This document shows positions 33,414 to 43,929 of a DNA stretch of 64,000 nt, in pieces; position 1 is the stretch's first letter, and every line of letters begins with the position of its first letter. The stretch is from Calliphora vicina (Eukaryota; Arthropoda; Insecta; Diptera; Calliphoridae). The stretch spans positions 71,559,240 to 71,623,239 of the forward strand of contig NC_088781.1 of assembly GCF_958450345.1 (NCBI RefSeq). The letters run 5' to 3'. A program made the translations under genes and the position numbers. A model generated the notes under the pieces. The model saw only the letters and a program-made list of their open reading frames with translations. It ran no database searches and was not told the origin of the DNA.

Positions 33414-34669
33414 ATGGACGAGGACGGTACGGATGGCGACAGTAATGTCAATGGCCAACAACCAACAATATTTGATGAGCCATCACAGGCAAATCTGAAT
33501 TCTAAACGTAGAAGATATGATGGATCTCCTACCAATATTGATGTCTCCCATCTGGGTGAAAACAGATTTGCTTTATTAGCTGGTTTGGAAATTGAGAACA
33601 ATGAGGAACAGCCCAAGCGGGGAAGAAATGAAAAAGCTGAAACAACTACAACAAAGAATACGCCATATTGCCCACCAATATTTTTATACAATGTAAATAT
33701 AAAGCGCCTAGTTGAGCAATTAGAAGCGAAAACACCAAAAATTAATTTTAAAATAAGAAATGTCAATAAACATAAAAGCAAGCTTTATTTATCAGATGCA
33801 TTGGTACACACTGAAATGATGGCGATCTTACGTGAAAAAATATACAGTCGTACTCTTACACACCAAAAGAGTTGAAGCAAATGTCATTTGTCCTAAGAGG
33901 TTTATATTTCGATACCGAGGATGATGAAATAAAAAACGCTCTGGATAAAATTACTCCAGATGTTGTTACAAAGGTTAGTCATTTTACAACTCCACATTCG
34001 ATCAGAAATGCATACAACACCGGGTTGTTTTTGATCACGTTAAAACCGGGAAAGACACTTAGCGACATTTCACATATTAAATATCTGCTTAGTCAGTCTA
34101 TCACTTGGGAAAGACCGAAAAGTAAAGAAAAGGAAACACAATGTCACAGGTGTCAGCGATGGGGCCATATAGCAAAAAATTGTAATTCTGAGTACAAGTG
34201 CGTAAAATGTGATAAAAAACACATTCCAGGCGAGTGCCAAAGATCAAGGTCTGAAGGCTCAGATCCGTATTGTGTGAACTGTGGGGAAAGCGGCCATCCT
34301 GCAAACTGGAGAGGTTGTACTGCCTACAAAAAATTTATTGATAGTCGACAGGAGCGAATTAAAAAATCTTATGAGGAGAAAAATATGGCCAAAAACAATG
34401 TAAACAAAATCATAAGCAATTCGCAATATACCCCAGGAAAATCTTTTGCAAGTTTATTTCATGCAAATACAAACCAGGAGCCAACACAAAAACCACCAAT
34501 CGTCATGGACTTTTTGAAACTTGCCAGCTTGTTTTTAGAATCAACAGAATTGTCGTTAGAAGAAGAAATCAATAATTTCTTAAAAGAATACAAAACAATG
34601 ACAAAACATGAAGCCAAAACAGAATTTTTGCGCCTCCTCAACAAAATTAAAGCTGAATATGGGCCATAG
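33414..34669 (+). pseudogene. LINE ORF1 (Gag-like RNA-binding protein), one frameshift
   Basis: It begins MDEDGTDGDSNVNGQQ at the first ATG. The frame ends at 33875 and the homologous reading continues one frame over with YTPKELKQMSFVLRGLY. The shift therefore lies between about 33833 and 33870, perhaps in the A6 run near 33836. The second part has three CCHC-type knuckles: CHRCQRWGHIAKNC, CVKCDKKHIPGEC and CVNCGESGHPANWRGC, the Jockey-group ORF1 arrangement that binds element RNA. Without the shift it would be about 418 codons. A sequencing error is possible. Confidence 0.8.
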
Positions 34670-37565
34670 ATTCATAAATTTTGTATCTTTTAATGTCCGT
34701 TCTCTTGTAAACACCAGTCGACAAGCTGAACTCTCTAGTCTGCTTCATCAAAATCATATTGATATTGCCCTTTTACAAGAATGTCACCTACATAAGAATA
34801 AGAAAATTACTATTCCTGGCTATAACGTTATATATGACTACTCACCTATAGGAGTGGCTATAGTACTAAAAAAATCAATTAAAAACAACAGAATTAATAT
34901 TGCTGGAACATCGCTCAGTAATGTTTTTATTCAAATAGAACTCATTGTTAATAATTACACCAAAAAGTTTTTAGTTGGTTCAGTATACGTACCTTGCATT
35001 CATGCGGCTCAAGAGCTACACAACGACCTAAACAAGATTCTTGATGTGTCCAGAAATTTTGATGGGTTTGTAATTGGCGGCGATCTAAACGCTAAAAGCA
35101 CTACTTGGGGAGACAGTTCAGATAACGGTAATGGGAGAACAATCCGTAACTGGTTACAAGGTAATTGTTTAGACGTGAAACGAGTTTGCGATGTATCCCC
35201 TTCCTATCCCAATGGTTCGTCCTACCTTGACCACTTTTTATTAAGCACGAACATAATAGACAGTCTACATCCTAATTATCAAGTCAAAAGTCTTCCAACT
35301 TTTTCAGATCATTTTCCACTGAATTTAAAACTGGAATTCGGATCAGGAAATCTACATCTTAGAAATCCGTCAGTAATAACATCTTACAAAAACACCAATT
35401 GGGACTTATTTCGTAGAGACCTTGAAGCTGCATCCTGTGATATTCTTCCACCTACCATCTGTAATTTAAATAATGAAAATTTGGACTCATTAATTAATGC
35501 ATTCAACTCAACAGTTGCTACAGTACATAATACTCATTCGGAAAAAATGGAAATCACTGATCGCAAGAGACCTTATCCAGAAAACATTAAAAAATTTTTT
35601 AAAATAAAGTACACATGGCAGAAGGAGTTGAAAAAAATCTTCCATCGGAATGGCAACAAACTTAATCGTGAGTATAGAATATTGTCAAATCAAATCCAGC
35701 TGCTCAAAACAATTATTAATGAACTGGTTAATATGGAAGAGACAAAACGATTTAGCAATAGGTTATCAAAAATCCAACCTGGTCCAACAGCATTTAAAGA
35801 TATATATCAAATTACTGGAAAGTCTAAATCGCCTTTTTGCCATCAAATTATTAATAATAATGGTATAACAACAAATCATTCAGAAATTGCTGTTATTTTT
35901 AAAAACCACTTCTCTAATGTCTTTAGTGTGGTAAATCCTGTAAGGTCTGCCTCTAACGATGAAAATCAAATTGCAATATCCATCAATGATCTTCCTAGTA
36001 ATATTTATTCCTTTGACACAAATTTTAAAGCAGACGAAAATTCTGATACTCTTCATTTTATAAATATTGATACCATAAGATCCCATATTAATAATATTAA
36101 TTGCAAGAAATCATATGGGCTTGACAATATCTCAAATTTCCTAATTAAAAAATTCCCTGACACAACGCTAAAACTACTCACGATAATCTTTAATAATTGC
36201 ATTAACAATGGATATTTTCCAAATGCCTGGAAAACCGCCAAAATCCTGCCTATCAAAAAGAAAAGAGACAGTAAGAAGCCAGAGGAATTTCGACCGATAT
36301 CCCTATTGTCTAATATTGGCAAATTATTCGAGCGTATACTGAAGGAAAAACTGGAAAAGGAATTCATCATTGAACCTATTACAGATTTCCAATTTGGGTT
36401 CAGAAGACATCATTCAACTCAACATGCTTTGCTAAAGTTTCATAATGACGTGGTCCACAATCTAAGGGAGAAAAAATGTTCTCTAGCTATCTCATTGGAT
36501 ATCGAAAAGGCTTTTGACTCCGTCTGTCATAAAAGTCTAATATACAAACTTATAAATCTTAGCATCGATCCTTATCTTCTGAAAATATTGAATAGTTTTT
36601 TCACTAAAAGAGAATTCTGCGTTCAAATCAACAACACCACGTCAGATACCAGCTTCGTCAACATCGGAGTTCCTCAGGGCAGCATATTAGCGCCACTTCT
36701 TTTTAATATATTCCTCCATGATTTCCCACATCAGTACAACAACTCTAAGGCTATTCTCTATGCCGATGATTGCCTCATTTATGCTCATGACATCTCACCA
36801 TCAGAAGCTTTGAACAGGGCAGCTATTCATCTTGGCATAATAAACAATTTTTATAATGAATGGGGAATAAGAATTAATGCTGCGAAGTCGGAAGCCATTT
36901 GTATCAGAAATGCATCCGGCAAATGTGCAAAGTTTGTGGTCCCAGAGAGCAAATCACTACAACTTTCTCTAAACGGTGTGGAAATTCCTCTTAAAAACAC
37001 TATAAAGTACCTGGGAATAAAATTTAACAAACTGTTAAAATTCAATGGTAATGCGAGAAATCGTCTGGAAAAGGCAAGGAAAATATCAGGAATGTTTTCA
37101 AGCCTTTTGTACAACAAATACTTACCAATAAGGACAAAACTTCTAATTTATAAAGTTGCAATCAGATCGGTCCTCATCTACGGGTTTCCCATTTGGTTCA
37201 CTATGTCGCCAACGGTGGCCAAGGAGATTGAAATCTTTGAACGTGTAATACTGAGGAAGTGTATTGGGAAAAATTACCAGAATGAGACAAAACGATTCTC
37301 AAACAATTACATATATAAGAATGCAGATATACTACCTTTTTGCCGATATGCCATGGTACAACAAAAAAGTTTTGTTGAAAAGCTTTCAACACATGACAAC
37401 ATTCTTATTGAACAAATCTTTCAACAAGAGAATCTGACAACTTGGACTTCCTTTCCGTACCTCTCTCCGATAGGAATTCTCCACGAGAACATCAATAATG
37501 ATCCGGATCCTTATGCTTTGCCATCATTCTATTTGAAATCAGCACCTGGTGTACACAGAGGCTGA
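34659..37565 (+). CDS. LINE ORF2: endonuclease-reverse transcriptase (intact)
   Basis: I place the start at the ATG at 34659, which overlaps the ORF1 stop by 11 nt (an in-frame ATG at 34608 also exists), giving 968 residues. The N-terminal APE-type endonuclease shows FNVRSLVNT, LLQECH, GGDLNAKSTTWGD, YLDHFLLS and the catalytic FSDHFPL. RT motifs are FRPISLLSNIGKLFERIL, SLDIEKAFDSV (first catalytic Asp), GVPQGSILAPLLF and ILYADDCLIYA (catalytic YADD). A post-RT region follows with no RNase H. It nicks target DNA and copies the element RNA there. No stop or frameshift was seen. Confidence 0.9.
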   Translation: MGHRFINFVSFNVRSLVNTSRQAELSSLLHQNHIDIALLQECHLHKNKKITIPGYNVIYDYSPIGVAIVLKKSIKNNRINIAGTSLSNVFIQIELIVNNYTKKFLVGSVYVPCIHAAQELHNDLNKILDVSRNFDGFVIGGDLNAKSTTWGDSSDNGNGRTIRNWLQGNCLDVKRVCDVSPSYPNGSSYLDHFLLSTNIIDSLHPNYQVKSLPTFSDHFPLNLKLEFGSGNLHLRNPSVITSYKNTNWDLFRRDLEAASCDILPPTICNLNNENLDSLINAFNSTVATVHNTHSEKMEITDRKRPYPENIKKFFKIKYTWQKELKKIFHRNGNKLNREYRILSNQIQLLKTIINELVNMEETKRFSNRLSKIQPGPTAFKDIYQITGKSKSPFCHQIINNNGITTNHSEIAVIFKNHFSNVFSVVNPVRSASNDENQIAISINDLPSNIYSFDTNFKADENSDTLHFINIDTIRSHINNINCKKSYGLDNISNFLIKKFPDTTLKLLTIIFNNCINNGYFPNAWKTAKILPIKKKRDSKKPEEFRPISLLSNIGKLFERILKEKLEKEFIIEPITDFQFGFRRHHSTQHALLKFHNDVVHNLREKKCSLAISLDIEKAFDSVCHKSLIYKLINLSIDPYLLKILNSFFTKREFCVQINNTTSDTSFVNIGVPQGSILAPLLFNIFLHDFPHQYNNSKAILYADDCLIYAHDISPSEALNRAAIHLGIINNFYNEWGIRINAAKSEAICIRNASGKCAKFVVPESKSLQLSLNGVEIPLKNTIKYLGIKFNKLLKFNGNARNRLEKARKISGMFSSLLYNKYLPIRTKLLIYKVAIRSVLIYGFPIWFTMSPTVAKEIEIFERVILRKCIGKNYQNETKRFSNNYIYKNADILPFCRYAMVQQKSFVEKLSTHDNILIEQIFQQENLTTWTSFPYLSPIGILHENINNDPDPYALPSFYLKSAPGVHRG

Positions 37566-38155
37566 AAATATTATTATAAGATTTTATTATTTGTAACTGT
37601 TACTATTATTATTGTTGTATATATATTATTATTTTTTTTAATTAATCTGTGATATTTATAATATTTACCTTTTATTTTGACTATATGTTCCGTTCTCATT
37701 GGAAATTATTGCATTTATATGCTTTCGTATTTTTAACTTACACACTTAGCTACATAGTATATGTCTACATTTATGTTTTGTTTTGATACACAAATTCTGC
37801 ATTTATATGCTGTCGTCTACAATATATTATTTACATTCTGTTTGTCAATGTTATTAACAGAATATTTGTTATTTATGTTTTTAAGTGTTATTTAGTCTTA
37901 AGTTTGTTATTTACAGACATTCGCTCTGTTAGCCAAAGTAAAGACCGAAAGCAAGTCTTGTTTGTTTTCATATTCATTTTGTAGAAAATACATATCCTAT
38001 TTCATTTATCTACATTGTTGTGTAATATCCTATTTTTGTTATTAGAGTAAGACAAATATAGCTCTAAGAATTATATTGTTCTCATTGTATGTAAGACACG
38101 AAAAATGTTATCGAAAAGAAAAAAGACTTAATAAAAATTTACTTACTTACTTACT
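37566..38155 (+). other. LINE 3' UTR with (TTAC)n tail
   Basis: Non-coding AT-rich sequence ends AATAAAAATTTACTTACTTACTTACTTG. A tetranucleotide tail in place of poly(A) is unusual for the Jockey clade and more like I- or LOA-group elements. Confidence 0.6.
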
Positions 38156-38721
38156 TGTGTGTTTTGTTTCTTTTGGCGTTGTTGTTGTTTTTTATACAAC
38201 TAAACGTTTGTTTGGTTGTGTGTTGGTTTTTTTTGACAAAAAAAACAACAAAACGTATGTTTGGATGTGCAAGCTTTGCGTATTTTGTTTTTTTTTTGTG
38301 TTTTGTTTCTTTTGGCGTTGTTGTTGTTTTTTATACAACTAAACTTTTGTTTGGTTGTGTGTTGGTTTTTTTGACAAAAAATCAACAAATCGTATGTTTG
38401 AATGTGCATGCTTTGCGTATTTTGTTTTTCTTTTGTGTTTTGTTTCTTTTGGCGTTGTTGTTGTTTTTTATACAATTAAACGTATGTTTGGATGTGTGTT
38501 GGTTTCATTGCCTTGCGTATTTTGTTTTTTCTTTTGGTGTTCTGTTTCGTTTGGCGTTGTTGTTGTTTTTTGTGTTCTTGATAAATTTAGGATGCTGTAC
38601 GCTGAAAGTGGGCAATGTACATACATACCTATATACTAATTATAAAAAATAATAATGCATCCACAACAAAGGTGAAGGGTATATAAGATTCGGCATAGCC
38701 GAATATAGCACTCTTACTTGT
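38156..38721 (+). mobile_element. Second, 5'-truncated Helentron-like copy
   Basis: The sequence repeats 32819-33240 almost exactly, with one extra minisatellite-like unit, and ends with the same TTCGGCATAGCCGAA hairpin and CACTCTTACTTG. It probably formed a head-to-tail array with the copy at 32405-33240 before the LINE inserted between them. Confidence 0.75.
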
Positions 38722-39124
38722 TAATACTAAATTTTTCAATTTTTTTTTCAGTTTTAATTTCAACACCCAAAAATTAAAAGTCAAAATAATTAAAAAAAAA
38801 TATTTTTCGTTAGTGCGAAATATACATGTTTCGGTTATTTTAATGGTTTATATGTGTGGAAAAAAATAAAAGAATATTATGTGTCTGTGAAAAAGTGTGT
38901 TAGAATTGCAAATTTATTGCAATTTTCAAGAAAAAGTTTTGAAGTCAAATCTCTCTCTCAAGTGTGTTGAATTCACATACTACTTGTATGTGAGAAGAGA
39001 GAGAAGTTGTTGTTGTAGAAAAATTGATATTCTTTGAAGACAATCAAAAAGTGAAAATTTATTTTCTAATTTTCTAAATAAATATTACAATTAAAACAGA
39101 CTATATTGATCCAATTTACAATAT
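38722..39124 (-). repeat. copia-2 5' LTR, second part
   Basis: 39022-39124 matches the outer part of the 3' LTR (GACAATCAAAAAGTGAAAAT through CCAATTTACAATAT), so this is the resumed LTR. The outermost 20-odd bases are lost because the gypsy copy at 39125 inserted at ATAT and its far end has been deleted. Confidence 0.65.
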
Positions 39125-39269
39125 TGTTACGTTTTAACCTTTTTAAAACGCTGGTTTATTTCCTTTAAATAAACCGGATACTTTTGATTGCAAATAAAAG
39201 CCGTTTAGTAGTTTAAAAATTGTAACAACTCTTTATTTATTTAAAATGTACAACAACCACAGGTTTATA

Positions 39270-41505
39270 CAGGTTTTATACCGCACTTCCCAGCAGAAGC
39301 AGCGGGACTCGCAGATGAGCGTGATGACATCCGAAGTACCAACCCTGACGACCCTAGGATCGCCCAGCTGAACCGCGATATCAGCAGGTTGGTAAATGAG
39401 GACAAGCGAAACAAATGGTTGGATCATTTGAAGAACTACAACTTAAGTTCTGGAGTTGGCAAGTTGTGGTCCACAGTTCGGTCTCTCTCCAATCCGACTA
39501 AGAAGGATGATAGGGTCGCGATTAAGTTTGCAGATACCACCATATCCGACCCTAAACGGTGCGCGCGAGCTTTTTGCCGACAATTCATTGAGCACCCCGA
39601 GAGAGACAAGGCGAAAAGAAGTATTGTCCGCAAACTACACGATCTTCCAGTCTCGGACACACCACAACTTTACACGCCAACTGAAGTTGCAGAAGCCATC
39701 AACACAGCTAAGCCTTCAAAGGCAATAGGACCTGATGGGATATCCATGCTGATGCTAAAACACCTAGGCGAGCGGGGAGTCGAGTACCTGACAATGGTTT
39801 TTAATCTGTCAGTGAGGAGCTTAACAATACCCGATGTCTGGAAAATGGGTCGAGTGATCCCATTGCTAAAACCTGGGAAAATCGCGAGTGAGGGACAATC
39901 GTACAGGCCGATTTCCCTCCTGTCACCTGTAGCGAAGACACTCGAAGCTCTTCTCCTCCCCCAGCTGACCCGTCAACTACCAGCTGCTCGTCACCAGCAT
40001 GGATTCCGTAAAATGCACAGTACCACCACAGCATTATCCGCCATAGTCACTCAGATCTCACAGGGCTTAAACCAGCAGAGGCCTTGTGAACGAACTATCC
40101 TAGTGGCACTTGACCTGTCGAAAGCCTTCGACACTGTCAGTCACGCCACACTCTTCCAGGACATCCTGCAGTCCACAATGCCCAACAACACGAAGAGATG
40201 GATAGTGAACTATCTGAGTGGCAGGCAGTCGTTCGTGGAGTTTAGAGACAAATGCTCAAAACCCCGTAGAGTTAAACAAGGAGTCCCTCAGGGCGGGGTC
40301 CTGTCGCCGCTCCTGTTTAACTTCTACCTCTCTAAACTCCCAGTGCCCCCACAGGGCGTAGAGATAATCTCGTATGCGGACGACTGTACTATATTGGCAA
40401 CAGGTCACAACGTTGATGAGCTTTGCGGTATGGTAAATGGTTATCTCAATGAAATCCACAATTTCTTCACTGCACGTAACCTGCAGTTATCACCAACGAA
40501 GTCATCAGCAACACTCTTCACCACCTGGACGAAGGAGGTAAAACTGAATTTAGGCATCATGGTCGACGGCGTACAAATTCCGACAGTGAACCACCCGAAA
40601 ATCTTGGGTGTCACTTTTGATAGCCTTTTTACCTCCTCAGCACACGCCACTGCAATCACGCATAAACTGCGAAATAGGAACAAGGTCCTCAAAGCACTAG
40701 CCGGCAGTACTTGGGGTATGGACAAAGAAACCTTGCTTGCTACCTACAAAACGATTGGCCGGTCAGTGGTCAACTATGCTGCTCCAGTGTGGTCACCTTC
40801 GTTGAGTGATACCCAGTGGAGAAATATTCAAAGCTGTCAAAACGCAGCCTTAAGGACCGTCACAGGCTCCCTTCAAATAACCTCCGAACACCACCTTCAC
40901 GAGGAAACCAAGGTTCTACCGGTCAAGGAACACAACGTCATGTTGACGCAACAGTTCCTTCTGGGATGTCATCGGAGGAGTCATCCAAACTTCAACATCA
41001 CACAGTTGGAATCTCCCCCGAGGCATGTCAGACAGGACCTTCGGAAATACGAGGAGAACATACAGAGGTATGTGCAGGATCCATTTGATCGCCGCTCGTA
41101 TATGACAGCTTTGAACGACATTCACAGAGACGCCATCAATTCCGCGGTAGCAGGATACCGTATGAATGTCGTACTTGGAGGTCGCCCACCACCGATAGCA
41201 GACGCCGAGAAGGTTCTGCCGCGTGGAACAAGAGTCGTTCTGGCACAACTTAGATCAGGATGGAGCAACAGGCTTAATGCCTTTTGGTCTCGTCCTTAAC
41301 TTATGCCCAGCATGTGGTCAGGGTCCTCATGACACCCTCCACATATTTAACTGTTCAGCCAACCCTACTTCACTCAGTCCAATGGATTTATGGACTCATC
41401 CTGTTGAAGTAGCTCAATTTCTTGGACTTGAACAACATGCAGAACCACCAGAACATCCAGATTGATTATTGTAAATTGTTCATGCTGCTACAACAACAAC
41501 AACAA
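39270..41505 (+). mobile_element. 5'-truncated LINE with (CAA)n tail inside the gypsy LTR
   Basis: It is flanked by ACAGGTTTATA at 39259-39269 and 41506-41516, an 11-bp target duplication. About 31 bp of LTR next to the left copy (relative to sister LTRs) are missing. The 3' end reads TGCTGCTACAACAACAACAA instead of poly(A). A decayed relative is at 21599-21860, and a SINE-like insert with a similar tail is at 58580-58682. Confidence 0.85.
39389..41465 (+). pseudogene. LINE reverse transcriptase, N-terminally truncated
   Basis: A 636-codon reading (first in-frame start about 39389; the true protein began upstream) has RT motifs AIGPDGISMLMLKHLG, YRPISLLSPVAKTLEALLLP, VALDLSKAFDTVSHATL, GVPQGGVLSPLLFNFYL and ISYADDCTILAT. 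The reading stops at 41299. One frame over, the conserved C-terminal CPACGQGPHDTLHIFNC knuckle and DLWTHPVEVAQFLGL follow to 41465, so a single indel near 41280 breaks the end. The endonuclease domain is lost through 5' truncation. GC content is visibly higher than its surroundings. Confidence 0.85.
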
Positions 41506-41936
41506 CAGGTTTATAAATTCTCAGAATTACAGACACAATTTATAATGTACACGAATTTACTTGTAAAACACAACACACTTTAAGGCACTCAGATGATGTT
41601 TATTCGAAAAGCGTCTCTGATAAACTCACTAACGACTGCAACCTCTGCTACTATTTATAACACTGCCATCTGCACTCTAGATTTCTCTTTAACTGTCTAG
41701 AGGTTTCTAATACATACGCCATCTGTGGTGTACTTTCTACAATGTTCTTTAACTGAATATTCGAAATCGAATACAGCGTTGCCAACATACGATCAAATCA
41801 ACTGAAAGCTTTTATTTAATAATGCCCACAGATATGTTACAGTTTTACATCACTGTTATTTGAAAACATTATGCTACTTTTAAATCAGCCGTTAAAATCG
41901 TTATATTTGAATTCAAGTACAATTTCGTAACACTGC

Positions 41937-42086
41937 CCCCCGCTTAAGCCTGTTCGTCCCGAATAGGCATAGATTCACTTCTCCCATAGGCGGCTAGACG
42001 TTTCAGACGTTCAACTTTAATTCCCGATATCGGTCTTCTACATTTCCGTATTCTATAAACCATGTCGTCCAATTTCTTAACCACCC
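41937..42086 (-). pseudogene. pol: gypsy integrase C-terminal fragment
   Basis: The minus-strand sequence is nearly identical to 9240-9391 (reading KKLDDMVYRIRKC, then a segment ending DEQA and a stop). Everything upstream is deleted. Confidence 0.8.
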
Positions 42087-42340
42087 TAAGAAAAGAATGC
42101 AAAGTTTTACACGCTAAGTATTATATTTATGATTTTTTTTTTAAATTACTTTGTATTTTTTACAAGCTAAAATTACATTTATGCTGGCCTAAATATTTAT
42201 TGGCCAATTTCAATGAGTTTGGGAATAAAATTACAAATTCTCATTTTGATGTTAAATGTATGTTTAGGTAAGAAGCAAATGTGAATTTACATTTAAATAT
42301 CTATATATTTTATGTTTGTAAATGGTAAAAATAAGAAAAC
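42087..42340 (-). promoter_or_regulatory. Cdk1 3' UTR region with polyadenylation signal
   Basis: Downstream of the Cdk1 stop on the minus strand, AATAAA occurs at 42201-42196, about 140 nt past the stop codon. This is the best candidate poly(A) signal, with cleavage expected near 42170-42185. A U/GU-rich tract follows on the minus strand. The exact 3' end is not proven. Confidence 0.5.
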
Positions 42341-42599
42341 TTAGGGATCCGTTTTACAACGTAGTGTTATGAGCTTATTATCGAACCCATCGAAGTATGG
42401 ATGTTCCAATATGTCTTTAGCTGAGATGCGATGAACCGGATCGTAGATAAGCATTTTTTGAACTAAATCGAGCCCATCGCTATTAAGATTTTTCAATTGA
42501 TTAGGTAATTGGTTTGTTGACCAACATGGAAAAGTATTTTTGTAATCTGGAAGCGATGTTACGCCTGGCCAAATTTCCTCCGTTGGTGTTTTAAGAATC
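42341..42599 (-). CDS. Cdk1: Cdk1 exon 3 (C-terminal kinase lobe)
   Basis: Exon 3 follows a good acceptor (TTTCTCACAG, 42600-42609) and completes the Arg codon split by intron 2. It encodes residues 219-303: ILKTPTEEIWPGVTSLPDY, then WSTNQLPNQLKNL, then DLVQKMLIYDPVHRISAKDI and LEHPYFDGF, closely matching fly Cdk1. RISAKDILEHPYF is the standard end of the kinase fold. The last residues (DNKLITLRCKTDP) differ from the short Drosophila tail, making the protein about six residues longer. The stop is TAA at 42343-42341. Confidence 0.95.
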
Positions 42600-42890
42600 C
42601 TGTGAGAAAAATGAAAACGTTAATAACACTATGCTACACTTAAAATATGCAATGGGGTCCTATAGCAGCAATGTTGTATTGAAGTCCATAATGTTCGGAA
42701 ATACTTATAGTTTTGTTACTACGAATCGTACTATTTCCTTTGAAAAAAATTAAAAATAAAAAAAATATCACAAAATAACTGAATAAGCAGCTGAAGAAAT
42801 AAATTTCGTAGTACGCAGCATGAGATACGATACTAATTATCGTACTTATCGAAGCTCCGCCCTCAAAAAATCAAAAATGTTTGATTTCCA

Positions 42891-43352
42891 TACTTCGTTA
42901 GTACTACAACATGATACACGATAATAATTTCATACTTATACGAATTATCGCACAACTTATCGTAACGTGTATACCTAGCATTAAATGTAGTGAAATAACG
43001 ATATTCTTAAAGTTACAACTTCAAAAAATCACAACTTTTTTGTTTTGAAAGTGATTTTAAAATTGCTTCTTCAATTAAAAAGACATGATTTCAAAGAAAA
43101 ATGATCAAAATACAAAAATTCAGATGAGTAAGTCTTTTTGTATTTCAAAAGTAAAAGACGTTTCTGCAAAAAAAAAAAAATTTTCAATGTAATTTCTAAA
43201 GAACACATTTATGGTGTTTTGAAGTTGTAATTTTAAGAATATCGTTATTTCACTACATTTAATGCTAGGTATACACGTTACGATAAGTTGTGCGATAAAT
43301 CGTATAAGTATGAAATTATTATCGTGTATCATGTTGTAGTACTAACGAAGTA
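42891..43352. repeat. Near-perfect inverted repeat with 136-bp arms, loop 190 bp
   Basis: Left arm 42891-43026 and right arm 43217-43352 are reverse complements, with two mismatches that I could count (CGAATTATCG against CGATTTATCG, AAAGTTAC against AAAATTAC). The outer sequence is TACTTCGTTAGTACTACAAC. A third, partial and diverged arm-like block lies at 42808-42854 (GATACGATACTAATTATCGT). It lies in Cdk1 intron 2, with the proximal arm starting about 290 nt from exon 3. No coding potential. It may be a foldback MITE or a hairpin RNA source. Confidence 0.88.
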
Positions 43353-43736
43353 ATTTTAAAAAATTATGTAATGTATGTAATTTTAAAAATATCGTTGTTT
43401 CACAAAAACGAAGTGATAGAGAAAAACTAAAAGTATTTCCATACTCTACAGAATTGCTACATGAGAACCCCTGCCTATTTTATTATTTTACTTTTGTATC
43501 ATTGTGTGCACTTCGAGTTATGTCTGAAGTTAGAAAATTCGATTACAAGGTTAAAAAAATGTTTTTATCTTTCTAAAATTATTTAAAAGTCACAAAATGT
43601 ATTTTGAAAATTGTGTAAACTGTTCCCAAAAGACGTTAGACTAAAATTAATATACCTTTTATGCATCTTAGGAACTTGTACTATAAAATTTCATATTACG
43701 AGTGTTTCATATAACACTGTACAACACAAAAAAAAG
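43353..43736. other. Intron stretch with no recognised feature
   Basis: AT-rich non-coding DNA between the inverted repeat and a dispersed repeat. Nothing was recognised. Confidence 0.4.
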
Positions 43737-43929
43737 ATACGTGTATCGGCGTTTTGAATGTTTACATCTGAATTTCATTTAAGGGGGCGTTAAAGTTTCA
43801 CAACTCGGGCACATTCTTATTGTTAATCGTCATAAGAAACCATGTGATCCTTACATTTTAGGTATGAAATATGTTCAGCAAATTTATGTAAAATGTTACG
43901 GAGAACATTTTTGTAGAATATGTTAACCC
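43737..43929 (+). repeat. Dispersed repeat, inverted partner at 57546-57740
   Basis: The run GATACGTGTATCGGCGTTTTG, GGATCACATGG (as CCATGTGATCC) and GTTACGGAGAACATTTTTGTA is repeated in reverse complement at 57510-57740 with roughly 90 percent identity by eye. The two copies flank most of the intron's transposon cluster in opposite orientation. Confidence 0.65.

Larger units (their letters stand above)
33241..38155 (+). mobile_element. Nearly complete non-LTR retrotransposon (Jockey/I group)
   Basis: A LINE of about 4.9 kb has a 5' UTR (33241-33413), ORF1 (33414-34669, one frameshift), ORF2 (34659-37565, intact) and a 3' UTR ending in (TTAC)n rather than poly(A). TTACTTG occurs at both borders (33234-33240 and 38149-38155) and may be a 7-bp target duplication. 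It separates a complete Helentron-like copy from a second, 5'-truncated copy. Intact ORF2 indicates recent activity. Confidence 0.82.
39125..42086 (-). mobile_element. gypsy-family 3' end (copy E), split by a LINE
   Basis: On the minus strand the order is integrase C-terminus (41940-42086), polypurine tract (AGCGGGGGGCAG) and 3' LTR (41932 down to 39125), with ATAT at 39121-39124. The LTR is interrupted by the LINE at 39270-41505. The part upstream of the integrase tail is missing, and the break at about 42087 is only about 110 bp from the Cdk1 polyadenylation signal. Confidence 0.85.

Noticed and set aside
34608..34658. ATG at 34608 as the start of LINE ORF2
   Set aside because: It is in frame, but the 17 extra residues lie inside ORF1 and lack similarity to the endonuclease start. 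The ATG at 34659, overlapping the ORF1 stop, is the more usual layout. It is not excluded.
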